The notes beneath the pieces are model-generated. The model saw only the letters and a list, made by a program, of their open reading frames with translations, ran no database searches and was not told the DNA's origin. Shown one piece after another: positions 18,732 to 27,799 of a stretch of 47,409 nt of DNA. Location of the stretch: NCBI GenBank assembly GCA_020431915.1, contig JAGQHJ010000011.1:1-47409 (forward strand). Reading direction: 5' to 3'. Numbering within the stretch: position 1 is the first letter of the stretch; the number at the start of each line of letters is the position of its first letter. The position numbers were made by a program, and so were the translations under genes. This stretch comes from Cyanobacteria bacterium HKST-UBA04. GTDB taxonomy: Bacteria; Cyanobacteriota; Vampirovibrionia; Vampirovibrionales; JAGQHJ01.

Positions 18732-19187
18732 GTGACGACAATGACGATGACGCACAGCACCGATCAAATCCAGGCGGCGATTGTCGAAACGTTTAAGACC
18801 CTGCCTGATTGGGACAGCCGGTACAAGCATATTATCCAGCTGGGCAAACAGTTGCCCAATATGGCCGATGCCGACAAAACCGCCGACAACATTGTCAAAG
18901 GTTGCCAGTCGCAGGTCTGGATGACGGCCTCGCTCAATGACGACGGCACCATTACGTTTATTGCCGACAGTGACGCAGTGATTGTCCGGGGCCTGATTTC
19001 GCTGATCCTCAGGCTGTATTCGGGCCAGACCCCGCAAACCATTTTAGAAACACGCCCGTCGTTTATCGACGACATTGAGATGACCCAGCATATCAGTGCG
19101 CAACGGTCCAACGGCCTGCATGCCATGATCAAGCAGATCCAGTTTTATGCCATTGCCTACAAGATGAAGCTTGAGCAAGGCCTGTAA
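18732..19187 (+). CDS. sufE: Sulfur acceptor SufE
   Basis: This 151-residue protein is SufE, which accepts persulfide from SufS and hands it to SufB. The sulfur-carrying Cys is in VKGCQSQVW near residue 57, in the usual loop, and DWDSRYKHIIQLGKQL near residue 24 is the family N-terminal block. GTG at 18732 is preferred because AGAGGA lies 8-9 bases upstream; ATG at 18741 and 18747 are alternatives. Fifteen bases separate it from sufS. It ends the operon and converges on the permease gene with 7 bases between stops. Confidence 0.93.
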   Translation: MTTMTMTHSTDQIQAAIVETFKTLPDWDSRYKHIIQLGKQLPNMADADKTADNIVKGCQSQVWMTASLNDDGTITFIADSDAVIVRGLISLILRLYSGQTPQTILETRPSFIDDIEMTQHISAQRSNGLHAMIKQIQFYAIAYKMKLEQGL

Positions 19188-19194
19188 TACGGTC

Positions 19195-20355
19195 TTATTG
19201 CAGCAGCATGGTCAGCCAGCCGGCGCCGGCACCCAGAGCGGCAACGGCCACAAACAGGGCGGTAGCCAACCGCTTGCTGGTCGAGGTCATGACAATCAAG
19301 AAGCTGTAGACGCTGTACAGGCCCAGGGTAAACAGCAGCGTTACAATGACCGGGGCCGATACGCCGGCCCGAAACAGCACGTCGGCCAGTAGCATGTCCA
19401 TGGCAATGGGCATCGGCAGGCTGGTGCCCAACAAGGCCACCACCGCGATTTTGGCCATGCCGGCGCCCCCTTCCGTGGGGCCCCAAACCAGGGCCGGCAA
19501 ATCAATCATTTGTTCAAGAACGGCGCCGGTCAGGCCGGCAAGAAACATCAGCGGGACGGTCATCATCAGGATGTAGCCGAACTTCAGCAAGAAGGTTCTG
19601 ACGGTGTATTGAAAGGCCTTGGGCCATGATTCGCGAACCGGTGCCGAGGCTGGGGTCATGGTGTTGAAATCCAGCGTGCAGGCTTGTGGTGCGGCTCCTG
19701 TTGCGGCAGCCGGTGCCTTGGAGGCCTTGCGGAACCGATGCACCAGTCCGGGCATGACAACCAGGATAAAAAAGGCGCTGAGGCTGACCTTGATGGCCCC
19801 CATCCACCAGGGAAACAGGGAAAACAACATAATTAGCACCACGGCATTAAACGTGGGCGAGCTGAGCATGGTGGCCAGGGCGGTTTCTTGCCGACTGCCG
19901 CCGTCGAGCATGCCCTTGGCAATGGGGGCGGCACAGTTGGCACATACCCCCAGCGGGGCTCCCATCAAGAGGCCAAAGGCGCTGTTTAGCAGCGCGTTAG
20001 AGGTGGCTGGGCGCTTGAGAAAGTCGAGCAGAGTCAGCACCAGTGCCCCAAAAATAATCCCGAAGGTCATGCCGAGCTTGTTGGCGTCGAGCCAGTTAAA
20101 GGTGGACCACAGGATCCGTTCGTACAGATCGGCTTCCGGGTAGATGTAAATGGGCGGGTTCAGGGTAAACAGGCTGGCCAGGCTGCTGCCGCCAGCCAAA
20201 TGGGCCTTGTGCCACAAGGCCGGGTAGCGCGAGGCCAGCCAAAAATACGCCAGCAAACCGGTGGCCGCCAGCACGACCAGCAGGGCCCGTTTAGGGTAAA
20301 CGGCCCAATCCAGCACCGGCATGGCGGGTTTGGTTATGGTTTGGTTGCTTGCCAT
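19195..20355 (-). CDS. Permease, UPF0718/ArsP-like family
   Basis: This 386-residue integral membrane protein has about eight hydrophobic segments: one near the N-terminus after WAVYPKRALL, then around residues 75-110, 120-150, 170-200, and four more in the last 140 residues. A cytoplasmic loop rich in Ala/Pro sits between about residues 205 and 245. The motif GVCANCAAPIAKGM near residue 132 is the cysteine/proline turn typical of the UPF0718 permeases, some of which (ArsP) export organoarsenicals; substrate here is unknown. ATG at 20355 is chosen because the GTG at 20433 lies on a TATACT promoter-like hexamer. The gene converges tightly on sufE. Confidence 0.85.
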   Translation of the reverse strand: MASNQTITKPAMPVLDWAVYPKRALLVVLAATGLLAYFWLASRYPALWHKAHLAGGSSLASLFTLNPPIYIYPEADLYERILWSTFNWLDANKLGMTFGIIFGALVLTLLDFLKRPATSNALLNSAFGLLMGAPLGVCANCAAPIAKGMLDGGSRQETALATMLSSPTFNAVVLIMLFSLFPWWMGAIKVSLSAFFILVVMPGLVHRFRKASKAPAAATGAAPQACTLDFNTMTPASAPVRESWPKAFQYTVRTFLLKFGYILMMTVPLMFLAGLTGAVLEQMIDLPALVWGPTEGGAGMAKIAVVALLGTSLPMPIAMDMLLADVLFRAGVSAPVIVTLLFTLGLYSVYSFLIVMTSTSKRLATALFVAVAALGAGAGWLTMLLQ

Positions 20356-20424
20356 TGTGGTGATACAGCCCCGTTTGGTTTGGCTTCCCCATGGGTTCCC
20401 ATCAGGTTTTCCATCAATTTTTCT

Positions 20425-20431
20425 AGTATAC
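20425..20431 (-). promoter_or_regulatory. Candidate -10 for the permease gene
   Basis: TATACT on the minus strand about 70 bases upstream of the ATG at 20355. The -35 region (TGGTAA at an 18-base spacing) is weak. Its position argues against the longer GTG start at 20433. Confidence 0.35.
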
Positions 20432-20576
20432 ACCCCGTCTGTGCGTGATTACCAGCCCATGGCCGACGCCCATGCCGCCCATGCATCCGGGTACACACAC
20501 ACACTTTTAAGCCACTGTATCTATAAAACCAGTCGGTCTGGCACTTGTTGCTACCGTTAAGACTATTTTCAACTTG

Positions 20577-20768
20577 TCAGGAGGCGCTTTTATCGGTGGC
20601 CTGAACATCGTCGCGGGTAAAATAGGTCTTTGGCTGGATCAAGTCGGTTAACACCCGGCAGTAGGCGTTAAAGGGCTGTAGCGGGGATTCTTGAAGAATG
20701 GCGTCGAGGGGGCCAGATGCAGGCCGGCCGGGGAAAAAGGGGGCGGTGGCTGTGAGTGGGGTTACCAT
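20577..20768 (-). CDS. Small hypothetical protein
   Basis: A 63-residue open frame beginning MVTPLTATAPFFPG and ending in a charged Lys/Asp/Ser-rich tail. The middle (QPFNAYCRVLTDLIQPK) could form an amphipathic helix. No family is recognised. The ribosome-binding site is an AGG about 12 bases upstream, so support is modest. It sits alone between the permease and a secreted protein. Confidence 0.35.
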   Translation of the reverse strand: MVTPLTATAPFFPGRPASGPLDAILQESPLQPFNAYCRVLTDLIQPKTYFTRDDVQATDKSAS

Positions 20769-20988
20769 TCAATCGGGTCGCCTAAGGGTTGCCGAGGCGT
20801 GAGCCAGGCGTTAGCCTAACAAAAACCGGCGGGGTGATCGAAATGTCCGGCTGCCTGAGGGGGCTTCCTTTAGGCCTCGGTAGGGGGGGACCCATCCCCT
20901 AGGGGGGGAGGGCTGTGTCCGGTGTGGGCTTTGTGGTTAAATACGGACTTTCCCCAAATTACAGCGATTGTTGAAAGGGTATGTTTCG
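20769..20988. other. Intergenic with a G/C inverted repeat
   Basis: This 220-base spacer contains TAGGGG (20881-20886) and CCCCTA (20896-20901) as an inverted repeat within a run of G. No promoter is obvious for the downstream plus-strand gene, and no coding frame is seen. Confidence 0.4.
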
Positions 20989-21753
20989 ATGCGTTTACAG
21001 AAATTGACCGGGCCGTTGTCGGGCCGGGGGGCGTGCCTGGCCTTGGCGGCCGGTTTGGTGTGGTTTGTGGCCTTGCCCCTTCCGGCTGCCCACGGCCATG
21101 CCCAGGACGGTAATGCCGAATTGACCGGGATTATTGCCAACCATGTCGATACCTTTGCCCACCAGGGCGCCGCAGCGCGGTATCCGCAATTAACCAACAG
21201 CTTGTGGGGCAACATGGTGCTGACCATGGCCTATGCCCGTGACGAGGAGCTGAACCGGATCATGAAGAAACAGGCCCGGGTCGGCAAGTGGGCGGGTCGA
21301 AGCGCCGTAGCCATGAGTGGTATCGGGCTGGCTTCGAGCGTCGTGTCCCTGGCCACTTTGGGCAGTAGCGACCATGGCAGCCACGTCGAAGGCGATGAGC
21401 ATTCCAACCACGGTAGCGGTCCGCGCGATAACCCGACGGCAGCTATTTTGGGGGTGACCGGTAGTGGGTTGTCCCTGGCGACTCTGGGTACTTCGCAGAT
21501 GATGCGCCGGCACTACGGCAAGCGCCTTGATCAACGCCAAGCCGAGATTCAAGAGGCGGTGTGGGAGGGCATGACCCATTACACCACCCCTCAAGGCCAG
21601 GCCAAACTGACCGAGCTGATTGGTCCGCAGGCCACGGGTGAAATTACCCAGTTGCTGACGGTATTGAAGGTGTCGTTTGACACGTCCTCAGAAGCAGCCA
21701 CGACGTCTCCCTCGGCTCCAGATAATCCGGCACAAGCCCCCAGTCTTGACTAG
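20989..21753 (+). CDS. Exported His-rich hypothetical protein
   Basis: This 254-residue protein begins with a clear signal peptide: charged MRLQK, a hydrophobic stretch (ALAAGLVWFVALPL), and a likely cut after AHGHA near residue 37. The mature part has two Gly/Ala/Ser-rich hydrophobic segments (GIGLASSVVSLATLG near residue 108 and GVTGSGLSLATLG near residue 157) that share the SLATLG motif and flank a loop rich in His, Asp and Gly (HGSHVEGDEHSNHG). The loop might bind metal; that is inference. The C-terminus is Ser/Ala/Pro rich. The ATG at 20989 has an AGGG site 10 bases upstream. A good terminator follows. Confidence 0.75.
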   Translation: MRLQKLTGPLSGRGACLALAAGLVWFVALPLPAAHGHAQDGNAELTGIIANHVDTFAHQGAAARYPQLTNSLWGNMVLTMAYARDEELNRIMKKQARVGKWAGRSAVAMSGIGLASSVVSLATLGSSDHGSHVEGDEHSNHGSGPRDNPTAAILGVTGSGLSLATLGTSQMMRRHYGKRLDQRQAEIQEAVWEGMTHYTTPQGQAKLTELIGPQATGEITQLLTVLKVSFDTSSEAATTSPSAPDNPAQAPSLD

Positions 21754-21779
21754 TTTTCACTAGTTTTAACCAGCCTTAA

Positions 21780-21816
21780 CGCGCCTTGATTCTCTTGTCA
21801 GGGCGCGCTTTTTTTG
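21780..21816 (+). terminator. Rho-independent terminator
   Basis: A 9-bp stem (CGCGCCTTG paired with CAGGGCGCG, one G-T) with a 10-base loop is followed by seven T. It ends the transcript of the exported His-rich protein, just before the convergent topA stop at 21819. Confidence 0.9.
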
Positions 21817-21818
21817 CC

Positions 21819-24512
21819 TTACTTGGCTTTGGCCTTGGTCTTTCCGGCAGCCTTGGCTTCGGCCTCTTTTTCCTTCTTGGCTTCGATAAGGGCGACGGCC
21901 TCTTCCAGGGTCACCGATTCGGGGTCGGTGTCCTTTTTCAGGGAGATTTTCATCAAGCCGTACTTGATGTAATGCCCAAAGCGGCCCTTGTGGATGGTGA
22001 CCGGCTTTTTTTTGTATTCGCCGGCGGTAATGGTCTTCTTGCCGCTGGCCCGAATTAACTCCACGGCCCGGTCATGGTCGATGGTCAGGACGTTGTCTTC
22101 CTTTTTCAGCGACACATAGGTGGGGCCAAACTGTACGTAAGGCCCAAACCGACCCAGGCCGGCCAAAATCATTTCGCCGCTGTCGGGGTGTAGGCCCAGC
22201 TGGCGTGGTAACGACAACAGGCCCAGGGCCATGTCCAGATCCATCGAGAACGGATCGACTTCCTTGGGAATACCCGTACGCTTGGGTTTGATGGTTTTTG
22301 GTTTTTTGGGTTTCTTCGGCTTGGGGTCCTTGCCCTGTTTTTTGGCCCGTTCAATGCGTTTGGCTTCGCGATCGGCTTCCTTCTTTTTTTCTTCCTCGGT
22401 CAGCTCAATAACCTCTTCGTGGCCCAGTTGCACATACAGCCCGTAAGGGCCCTTGCACAGCAGCACCGGTTTGCCGGTGGCCGGATCCGTGCCGATTTCC
22501 TTGCCTTCGCCACTCAGTTCGGCTGCCGCCGTGTCTTCCTCGTCGGTTTTGAACTGTCGGGTGTATTTGCATTCCGGGTATTTGTTGCAGCCAATAAAGG
22601 CCCCAAACCGGCCCAGGCGAAGGCCAATTCGTCCGTCCTTGCACGACGGGCACTGCCTCGGGTCGCTGCCGTCCTGGGTGGGCGGAAAAAAGTGATCACC
22701 AAGCTGCTCGTCCAGCACGTCAAGAACGGTGGTAATGGTCAGGTCCTTGGTGCCGTCCACTTTTTCACTGAATGGCCCCCAGAACTCCTTGAGCACCTTC
22801 TGCCAGTTCAGGCGGTTGCCGCTGATGTCGTCCAGCTGCTCTTCAAGATCGGCGGTGAAGTCGTACTGCACGTATTTCTCGAAGAAGTTGACGAGAAAGG
22901 CGGTTACGAGCCGGCCCCGATCTTCGGCGGTAAAGCGGCGATTTTCCACTTTTACGTACTTGCGGTCCTGCAAAATACGGATGATGCTGGCGTAGGTTGA
23001 AGGGCGCCCAATGCTCAGCTCCTCGAGGCGTTTAATCAGGCTGGCTTCCGTGTAGCGTGGCGGTGGTTTGGTGAAATGCTGCTCGTCGTTGATGGCTTTG
23101 ACCGTTACCGATTCGCCTTCCGCCATGACGGGCAGGATGGTGTCGCTTTCGCTCTCGCCCTCGCCGCTGCCGCCGTCGGGCTGATCGTCACGGCTTTCGC
23201 GGTATACCCGATAAAAACCGTCAAAGGTCAGCACCGACCCGTTGGCCCGCAAGGTGGCTTTGGTGGTGCTGCTTTCCATGTCTACGGCAACCTGGTCAAG
23301 CACGGCCTGGCTCATCTGGCATGCCATGGTCCGTTTCCAGATAAGTTGGTACAGCTTGAACTGTTCTTCGCTCAGAAAAGGCTTCATCAGTTCCGGGGCG
23401 CGGCGGATGTCGGTGGGACGAATCGCCTCGTGCGCTTCCTGGGCGTTTTTGGACTTGGACTTGTAGGCCCGGGGGCTGTCGGGAAGAAACTCCTGGCCGA
23501 AATCCGAGGCAATCTGGTCACGGATGGCGGCCACGGCTTCGCCGGACAGGGTCACGCCGTCCGTACGCATATAGGTAATCAAACCCACTGTTTCGCCGCC
23601 AATGTTAATGCCCTCGTATAGTTTTTGGGCCACCATCATGGTGCGGGTGGCCCCGAAACCAAACTTGCGCGAGGCGTCCTGTTGCAGGGTGCTGGTTATA
23701 AAGGGCGGGGCAGGGTTGCGCTTGACCTGCTTGCGCTCGATTTGGGTAATGGTGAACGTGCCCTTGTCGATGGCTTCGACGGCCACCTTGGCGTGGGCTT
23801 CGTTTTTCAGGCTCATCTTGTCGAGCTTGTCGCCGTTCAAAAATGTTAGCCGGGCGGTAAACGGTTTGTCCTTGGCCGTGGCCATGTCGGTTTCCACGGT
23901 CCAGTACTCTTCGGGTATGAACCGTTCGATTTCGTCTTCCCGTTCGCAGACAAGGCGCAGGGCTACCGATTGCACCCGGCCCGCCGAGCGGCTACCCGGC
24001 AGCTTGCGCCACAGCACCGGCGACAGTGAGAATCCAACCAGGTAATCCAGAGCCCGGCGCGCCAGGTAGGCATTGACCAAGTTCATGTCAATGTCGCGGG
24101 GGGCATCCATGGCGGCCAAAATGGCCTTCTTGGTAATCTCGTTAAAAACAACCCGGCTGACGGGCTTGTCTTGAAGGGCCTTTTTCTCCTGAAGCACCTC
24201 CTTGACGTGCCAGGAAATGGCTTCTCCCTCGCGGTCAGGGTCGGTTGCCAGTATCAGCTCGTCAGCCCCTTTTACCACCTTGACGATGTCGTCAATGCGT
24301 TTCTTGCTCCGGCCGTCCACTTCCCATACCATCGAGAAGTCTTCGTCGGGTTGAACCGAACCGTCCTTGGCTGGCAGGTCGCGAATGTGGCCATAGCTGG
24401 CAATGACCATATAATCCTTGCCAAGGTATTTGTTGATGGTCTCGGCCTTGGCCGGAGACTCAACAATAACGGCTTTTTTATGGCCCTTTGTTTTGTTGCT
24501 GGTCGAAGTCAT
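21819..24512 (-). CDS. topA: DNA topoisomerase I (type IA)
   Basis: This 897-residue enzyme relaxes negative supercoils. The TOPRIM domain has VIVESPAKAETI near residue 15 and DPDREGEAISWH at 91-102. The catalytic tyrosine is in GLITYMRTDGVT near residue 313. A single four-Cys zinc finger (CPSCKDGR... CNKYPEC) lies near residue 620, and after it come three repeats of the Topo I C-terminal type (GPYGLYVQLG, GRFGPYVQFG, GRFGHYIKYG) and a Lys/Ala-rich tail of about 30 residues. This C-terminal layout is found in cyanobacteria and several other phyla. The ATG at 24512 has no strong ribosome-binding site. Confidence 0.96.
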   Translation of the reverse strand: MTSTSNKTKGHKKAVIVESPAKAETINKYLGKDYMVIASYGHIRDLPAKDGSVQPDEDFSMVWEVDGRSKKRIDDIVKVVKGADELILATDPDREGEAISWHVKEVLQEKKALQDKPVSRVVFNEITKKAILAAMDAPRDIDMNLVNAYLARRALDYLVGFSLSPVLWRKLPGSRSAGRVQSVALRLVCEREDEIERFIPEEYWTVETDMATAKDKPFTARLTFLNGDKLDKMSLKNEAHAKVAVEAIDKGTFTITQIERKQVKRNPAPPFITSTLQQDASRKFGFGATRTMMVAQKLYEGINIGGETVGLITYMRTDGVTLSGEAVAAIRDQIASDFGQEFLPDSPRAYKSKSKNAQEAHEAIRPTDIRRAPELMKPFLSEEQFKLYQLIWKRTMACQMSQAVLDQVAVDMESSTTKATLRANGSVLTFDGFYRVYRESRDDQPDGGSGEGESESDTILPVMAEGESVTVKAINDEQHFTKPPPRYTEASLIKRLEELSIGRPSTYASIIRILQDRKYVKVENRRFTAEDRGRLVTAFLVNFFEKYVQYDFTADLEEQLDDISGNRLNWQKVLKEFWGPFSEKVDGTKDLTITTVLDVLDEQLGDHFFPPTQDGSDPRQCPSCKDGRIGLRLGRFGAFIGCNKYPECKYTRQFKTDEEDTAAAELSGEGKEIGTDPATGKPVLLCKGPYGLYVQLGHEEVIELTEEEKKKEADREAKRIERAKKQGKDPKPKKPKKPKTIKPKRTGIPKEVDPFSMDLDMALGLLSLPRQLGLHPDSGEMILAGLGRFGPYVQFGPTYVSLKKEDNVLTIDHDRAVELIRASGKKTITAGEYKKKPVTIHKGRFGHYIKYGLMKISLKKDTDPESVTLEEAVALIEAKKEKEAEAKAAGKTKAKAK

Positions 24513-24681
24513 GAGGCAGGGAAGACGGGGCGAGGTCGCTTATACAAACGTGACGATGGTGGCAGGAGGCCATGCTGGGACGGAGTCGGCCATGAGGCTC
24601 AACATATCGCAAACCGTTCGGTTGTGCACCGTCCTGCCTGAAATTAGGTTAAGTACTGTAGCAAGAAGCGGTCTACTTTGA

Positions 24682-24711
24682 AAAGGGGGTATGGGGTGAA
24701 TACCCCTCTTT
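24682..24711. repeat. Imperfect inverted repeat
   Basis: AAAGGGGGTA (24682-24691) and TACCCCTCTTT (24701-24711) are near-complementary arms around a 9-base centre, eight bases from the palindrome at 24720. Confidence 0.6.
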
Positions 24712-24719
24712 AGAAAATA

Positions 24720-24741
24720 GCATACCTATATATAGGTATGC
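24720..24741. promoter_or_regulatory. Perfect 22-bp palindrome, operator-like
   Basis: GCATACCTATA followed directly by its exact reverse complement. Perfect even palindromes of this length with no loop are typical of dimeric-regulator binding sites rather than of RNA hairpins. It lies 208 bases from the topA start and 253 bases from the kinase start. Confidence 0.7.
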
Positions 24742-24933
24742 TCAAAACAAAATCGTTTACAAGGGGGAGGAGCTGAAATTAAAGAAATCCCCAAACTAGC
24801 CGAAAGTAGTAATAACCCGATCAAAACGGACTAAACGTGCGTGTCACGTTTGTTCGAGGGTCGGCTGCTCTGTTTGTAAAGGGTTTTTATTTGTCAAAGG
24901 CCGTCCAGAGACGGCTTGTGTGTCTCTATCTTC

Positions 24934-24961
24934 TTGCTCTCTATCACTTACGTTGTATACC
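24934..24961 (+). promoter_or_regulatory. Candidate sigma-70 promoter for the hybrid kinase
   Basis: TTGCTC (24934-24939), 16-base spacer, TATACC (24956-24961), with transcription expected near 24968 and the ATG at 24994. Confidence 0.5.
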
Positions 24962-24993
24962 AGTTTTAGCCACCGAAGGAACGGGGTTTTACG

Positions 24994-27312
24994 ATGCTGA
25001 AAAATAATCCGCCGCTTGGTCATATTGCCATTGTTCATCGCCCGGCAGGACAACCACGAATTAAAGGCAGACCGTCACTGGTTTTTAATACCGTCCAGGC
25101 GGTAGAGGCCGAACAAACCCGCTTGGCGAAAGACGACACCCTCAACCCGGTTGCCGTGACCCTGGCCCAATCGCTGAACAGGGACCTGATGCTGTTCGGA
25201 CTCGATCAGAACGGTTGTATTGGCTATGCCAGCGAGCCGGCCATGGCGTGGCTGGCATCGGCCGGTTGGCTGAATGAAGACCGGGCGCTTTGCCAGTTGC
25301 GGTTGGGGCAGGTACTAACCCCGGCCGATGACCGTATCAGCATCAAGTCGCTTTTGCAGCATTTGCATATCCAGTCGCGTTGGAGTGGCCTGATAGAGCT
25401 TAAAGGGTCTGACGACCAAGGCCATGGCGAAGGCCCAATTTGCCGAAGACAAAAATGCGTGGCGTCCTTCTTTGTCAATGCCCACGAGACCATGGGTCGA
25501 ATTACCGTGATGCTTATTCCGGTGCCCGATTCCGGTTTTGATGCCATGGGCAGTAACACGGCTCCGGCTCCGGCAGCCAACATCGAAGATCAGGCCCTCT
25601 CGCTGGCGGCGCTTAAGAGTGAATTTTTGGCCAACATCAGCCACGAGCTCCGCACCCCGCTTAATGGCGTGGTCGGTATGAGCAAGCTGTTGCTTGACAC
25701 CGATCTGGACAAGGAGCAGTTGGATTATGCCCGGACTATCGAGCAATCGGCCCAGACGCTGCTGACCACCATAAACGACATCCTGGATTACTCCGTCCTT
25801 GAAACCAACCATGTGGTGATGGAGCAAACCCCTTTCGATATGCAGCTGGCCATTGACGAGCTGGTCGAGTTGGCCGAAAGCGATCTGTCGAGCCGGGCTG
25901 TGGAGTTTGTTTGTCGGCTGGATCCGGCCATACCGGCCTACCTGGTTGGCGATGCTGGCCGGTTGCGCCAGGTGCTGCTGAACCTGCTGTCCAACGCCTT
26001 CAAGTTTACCGAAGCTGGCCATGTGGTGCTGGATGTCATTGTCGAGGAGAAACGGACAGCCGACGTTGATTTGTATTTTGCCGTGCACGATACCGGCGAA
26101 GGTATTGCACCGGAGAAACGGCAGCTGGTTTTTGAGGCCTTTAGCCAGGCCGACGGGTCCCTCTCGCGAGCCCATACGGGCAAGGGGTTAGGGTTAACGG
26201 TTTGCAAGCGCCTGGTTGATTTGATGAACGGCCAGATTGGCGTGCAATCACACGATCATGGCAGTACCTTCTGGTTCAGGCTTACGTTGCCTGTTGCCAG
26301 TGGGCCCGATGTGCTGCCCCAAACCGTCGAAGATTTTGACCAGGCCCGGATTCTGGTGGTGGACGACAACCCGGCCAGCCTCAAGATTTTGTCCAAGCAG
26401 TTGGCCCAGTGGCGTCTTAACTTTGACGTGGCCGCCGATGCCGAGGAGGCCCTGGCCAAGTTGAGCCAGGCCCAGACTCAGGGGCAGCCGTTTAACATGG
26501 CCATTATTGACTACCTGATGCCGTACATGGATGGCGAAGCCCTGGGCAAGGCCATACTGGAGGATGACGGTTTGACGGCGCCGATTATGATCATGCTCTC
26601 CGGGTATAGCCAGCCTCAGTTGATGGCACAGTTTGCCCAAAGTGGTTTTTCAGCCGTCCTGACCAAGCCGGCCTCTTCGTCGCTGCTGTTTGACACCTTG
26701 ATAACCACCTGGAGCCTGAACCGAAAAGCGTGGACCAACAAGGCCAGCGCTGCTCCGGGCCGTGAAACCAGCCCGGAAACCCTGCTGTCTCGGCAAGCCA
26801 TTCGGGAATACAGCCGGCAGTTTCGGCGGTCCGAACATGGTCGTGCGGCCATCGAACGGCTGGCCAACCCGATTCGGGTGCTGGTGGTTGAGGACAACCC
26901 GATTAACCAGAAAGTCATTGTCCGGCAGCTCGAAAAACTGAATGTACGTGTTGATGTGGCCGGCAACGGGCTTGAAGCGGTTCAGATGTCCGGGATGATT
27001 GCCTACCACATGATTCTGATGGACTGCAAAATGCCGGACATGGACGGCTATGAGGCCACGCGGCTGATTCGGGAACGCCTGGACAGTACCCCCGTTATTG
27101 CCTTGACCGCCCAGAATGATCAGGCGGATCGCTTGCAGTGCCTGCATGCCGGCATGGACGACTTTATGGCCAAGCCCGTGTCGGTGGAAGATTTACAGCG
27201 CGTGCTGTTTCGCTGGGCGATTGAACCGGCCCTGGCCGAGCCGGCTGCCGGCATCGAAGAGCAATGGGCCAATGCCCTTGCCAAGCTTGAGAATACAGAT
27301 GCCGTGGCCTGA
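24994..27312 (+). CDS. Hybrid sensor histidine kinase with two receiver domains
   Basis: This 772-residue protein has no membrane segment and is probably cytoplasmic. Residues 1-195 include a PAS-like region ([14 protein letters not shown]...). HisKA follows with the phospho-acceptor His in [15 protein letters not shown] near residue 216, then HATPase_c with N box [11 protein letters not shown] near 325, G1 DTGEGIAP near 366 and G2 GKGLGLTV near 396. Receiver 1 has VVDDN near 455 and the Asp in IIDYLMP near 503; receiver 2 has VVEDN near 631, the Asp in [11 protein letters not shown] near 676, and its Lys in MAKPVS near 728. No Hpt domain is present, so the phosphate must go to a separate protein. 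A GGAA/GGGG site precedes the ATG. It stands alone. Confidence 0.93.
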   Translation: MLKNNPPLGHIAIVHRPAGQPRIKGRPSLVFNTVQAVEAEQTRLAKDDTLNPVAVTLAQSLNRDLMLFGLDQNGCIGYASEPAMAWLASAGWLNEDRALCQLRLGQVLTPADDRISIKSLLQHLHIQSRWSGLIELKGSDDQGHGEGPICRRQKCVASFFVNAHETMGRITVMLIPVPDSGFDAMGSNTAPAPAANIEDQALSLAALKSEFLANISHELRTPLNGVVGMSKLLLDTDLDKEQLDYARTIEQSAQTLLTTINDILDYSVLETNHVVMEQTPFDMQLAIDELVELAESDLSSRAVEFVCRLDPAIPAYLVGDAGRLRQVLLNLLSNAFKFTEAGHVVLDVIVEEKRTADVDLYFAVHDTGEGIAPEKRQLVFEAFSQADGSLSRAHTGKGLGLTVCKRLVDLMNGQIGVQSHDHGSTFWFRLTLPVASGPDVLPQTVEDFDQARILVVDDNPASLKILSKQLAQWRLNFDVAADAEEALAKLSQAQTQGQPFNMAIIDYLMPYMDGEALGKAILEDDGLTAPIMIMLSGYSQPQLMAQFAQSGFSAVLTKPASSSLLFDTLITTWSLNRKAWTNKASAAPGRETSPETLLSRQAIREYSRQFRRSEHGRAAIERLANPIRVLVVEDNPINQKVIVRQLEKLNVRVDVAGNGLEAVQMSGMIAYHMILMDCKMPDMDGYEATRLIRERLDSTPVIALTAQNDQADRLQCLHAGMDDFMAKPVSVEDLQRVLFRWAIEPALAEPAAGIEEQWANALAKLENTDAVA

Positions 27313-27340
27313 GCGCGTCATGTAAACATTTAAAAACATC

Positions 27341-27411
27341 TGTATAAAAACGTTATACAAAGGCGTATAATCGGTATGCCCGGTTTTTATTGGTTAAACC
27401 GGTATGCCTCA
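27341..27411. repeat. Two inverted repeats and a direct repeat after the kinase gene
   Basis: TGTATAA-AAACG-TTATACA (27341-27359) is a perfect hairpin. CCGGTTT (27380-27386) pairs with AAACCGG (27396-27402) around a 9-base loop, and this second hairpin is framed by two copies of GGTATGCC (27373-27380 and 27401-27408). A TATAAT at 27366-27371 lies between the hairpins. The arrangement could be an end-of-transcript structure for the kinase or an operator/promoter for the small ORF downstream. Confidence 0.65.
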
Positions 27412-27512
27412 GGTTGTTTTCCGTTCGATATATCTCCACGTACTTCCTAGATGTACTCCTAGGCGTACTTCTCGACGTAGTTTGACACGTACAAGGTGAA
27501 ACGAGACGCCCG

Positions 27513-27692
27513 ATGACGACGATTTCTCCGACGATTCAGTGGATTTGCCAGAACCGGCTTTCCGACAACAGCACCACGGATTCGGTCTTGCAGTCCATGG
27601 AACAACGTTTCGGTGACGATTTTTATGAGCGCCTGCTGAAGCGGGGGGTGTTGAAACAGTTGATCCAGACCACCGAACCCCCTGCGCCCTAG
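27513..27692 (+). CDS. Small protein, 59 residues
   Basis: An ATG-started frame encodes a 59-residue acidic/basic mixed protein (MTTISPTIQW..., then MEQRFGDDFYERLLKRG, ending TTEPPAP). Its middle looks helical, with a regular heptad-like pattern of Leu, Phe and charged residues. I recognise no family. A TATAAT sits 140 bases upstream, and imperfect copies of a CGTACTTC-like unit fill 27436-27480. The ribosome-binding site is only a GAG at 8 bases. It lies alone between the hybrid kinase and argS on the same strand. Confidence 0.5.
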   Translation: MTTISPTIQWICQNRLSDNSTTDSVLQSMEQRFGDDFYERLLKRGVLKQLIQTTEPPAP

Positions 27693-27799
27693 GCACGAAC
27701 TATCTATCCCGCCATACACCATACAATAGAGTGCGTACCCTGTTTGCGGTATAACAGGGGCTGTTATCCGCCTCCGTGTTTTTGGGTTGCCCCTTCCCC

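Larger units (their letters stand above)
24513..24993. other. Divergent spacer between topA and a hybrid kinase
   Basis: This 480-base region holds a perfect 22-base palindrome, a second inverted repeat, a 6-bp hairpin (GCCGTC-CAGA-GACGGC at 24900-24915) and a promoter for the kinase. No gene is supported in it; a 69-codon minus-strand frame at 24844-25053 overlaps the kinase start and is taken as a shadow. Confidence 0.5.

Noticed and set aside
24844..25053. 69-residue minus-strand ORF overlapping the kinase start
   Set aside because: It overlaps the promoter and first codons of a well-supported gene and reads through a perfect hairpin; composition is not protein-like.
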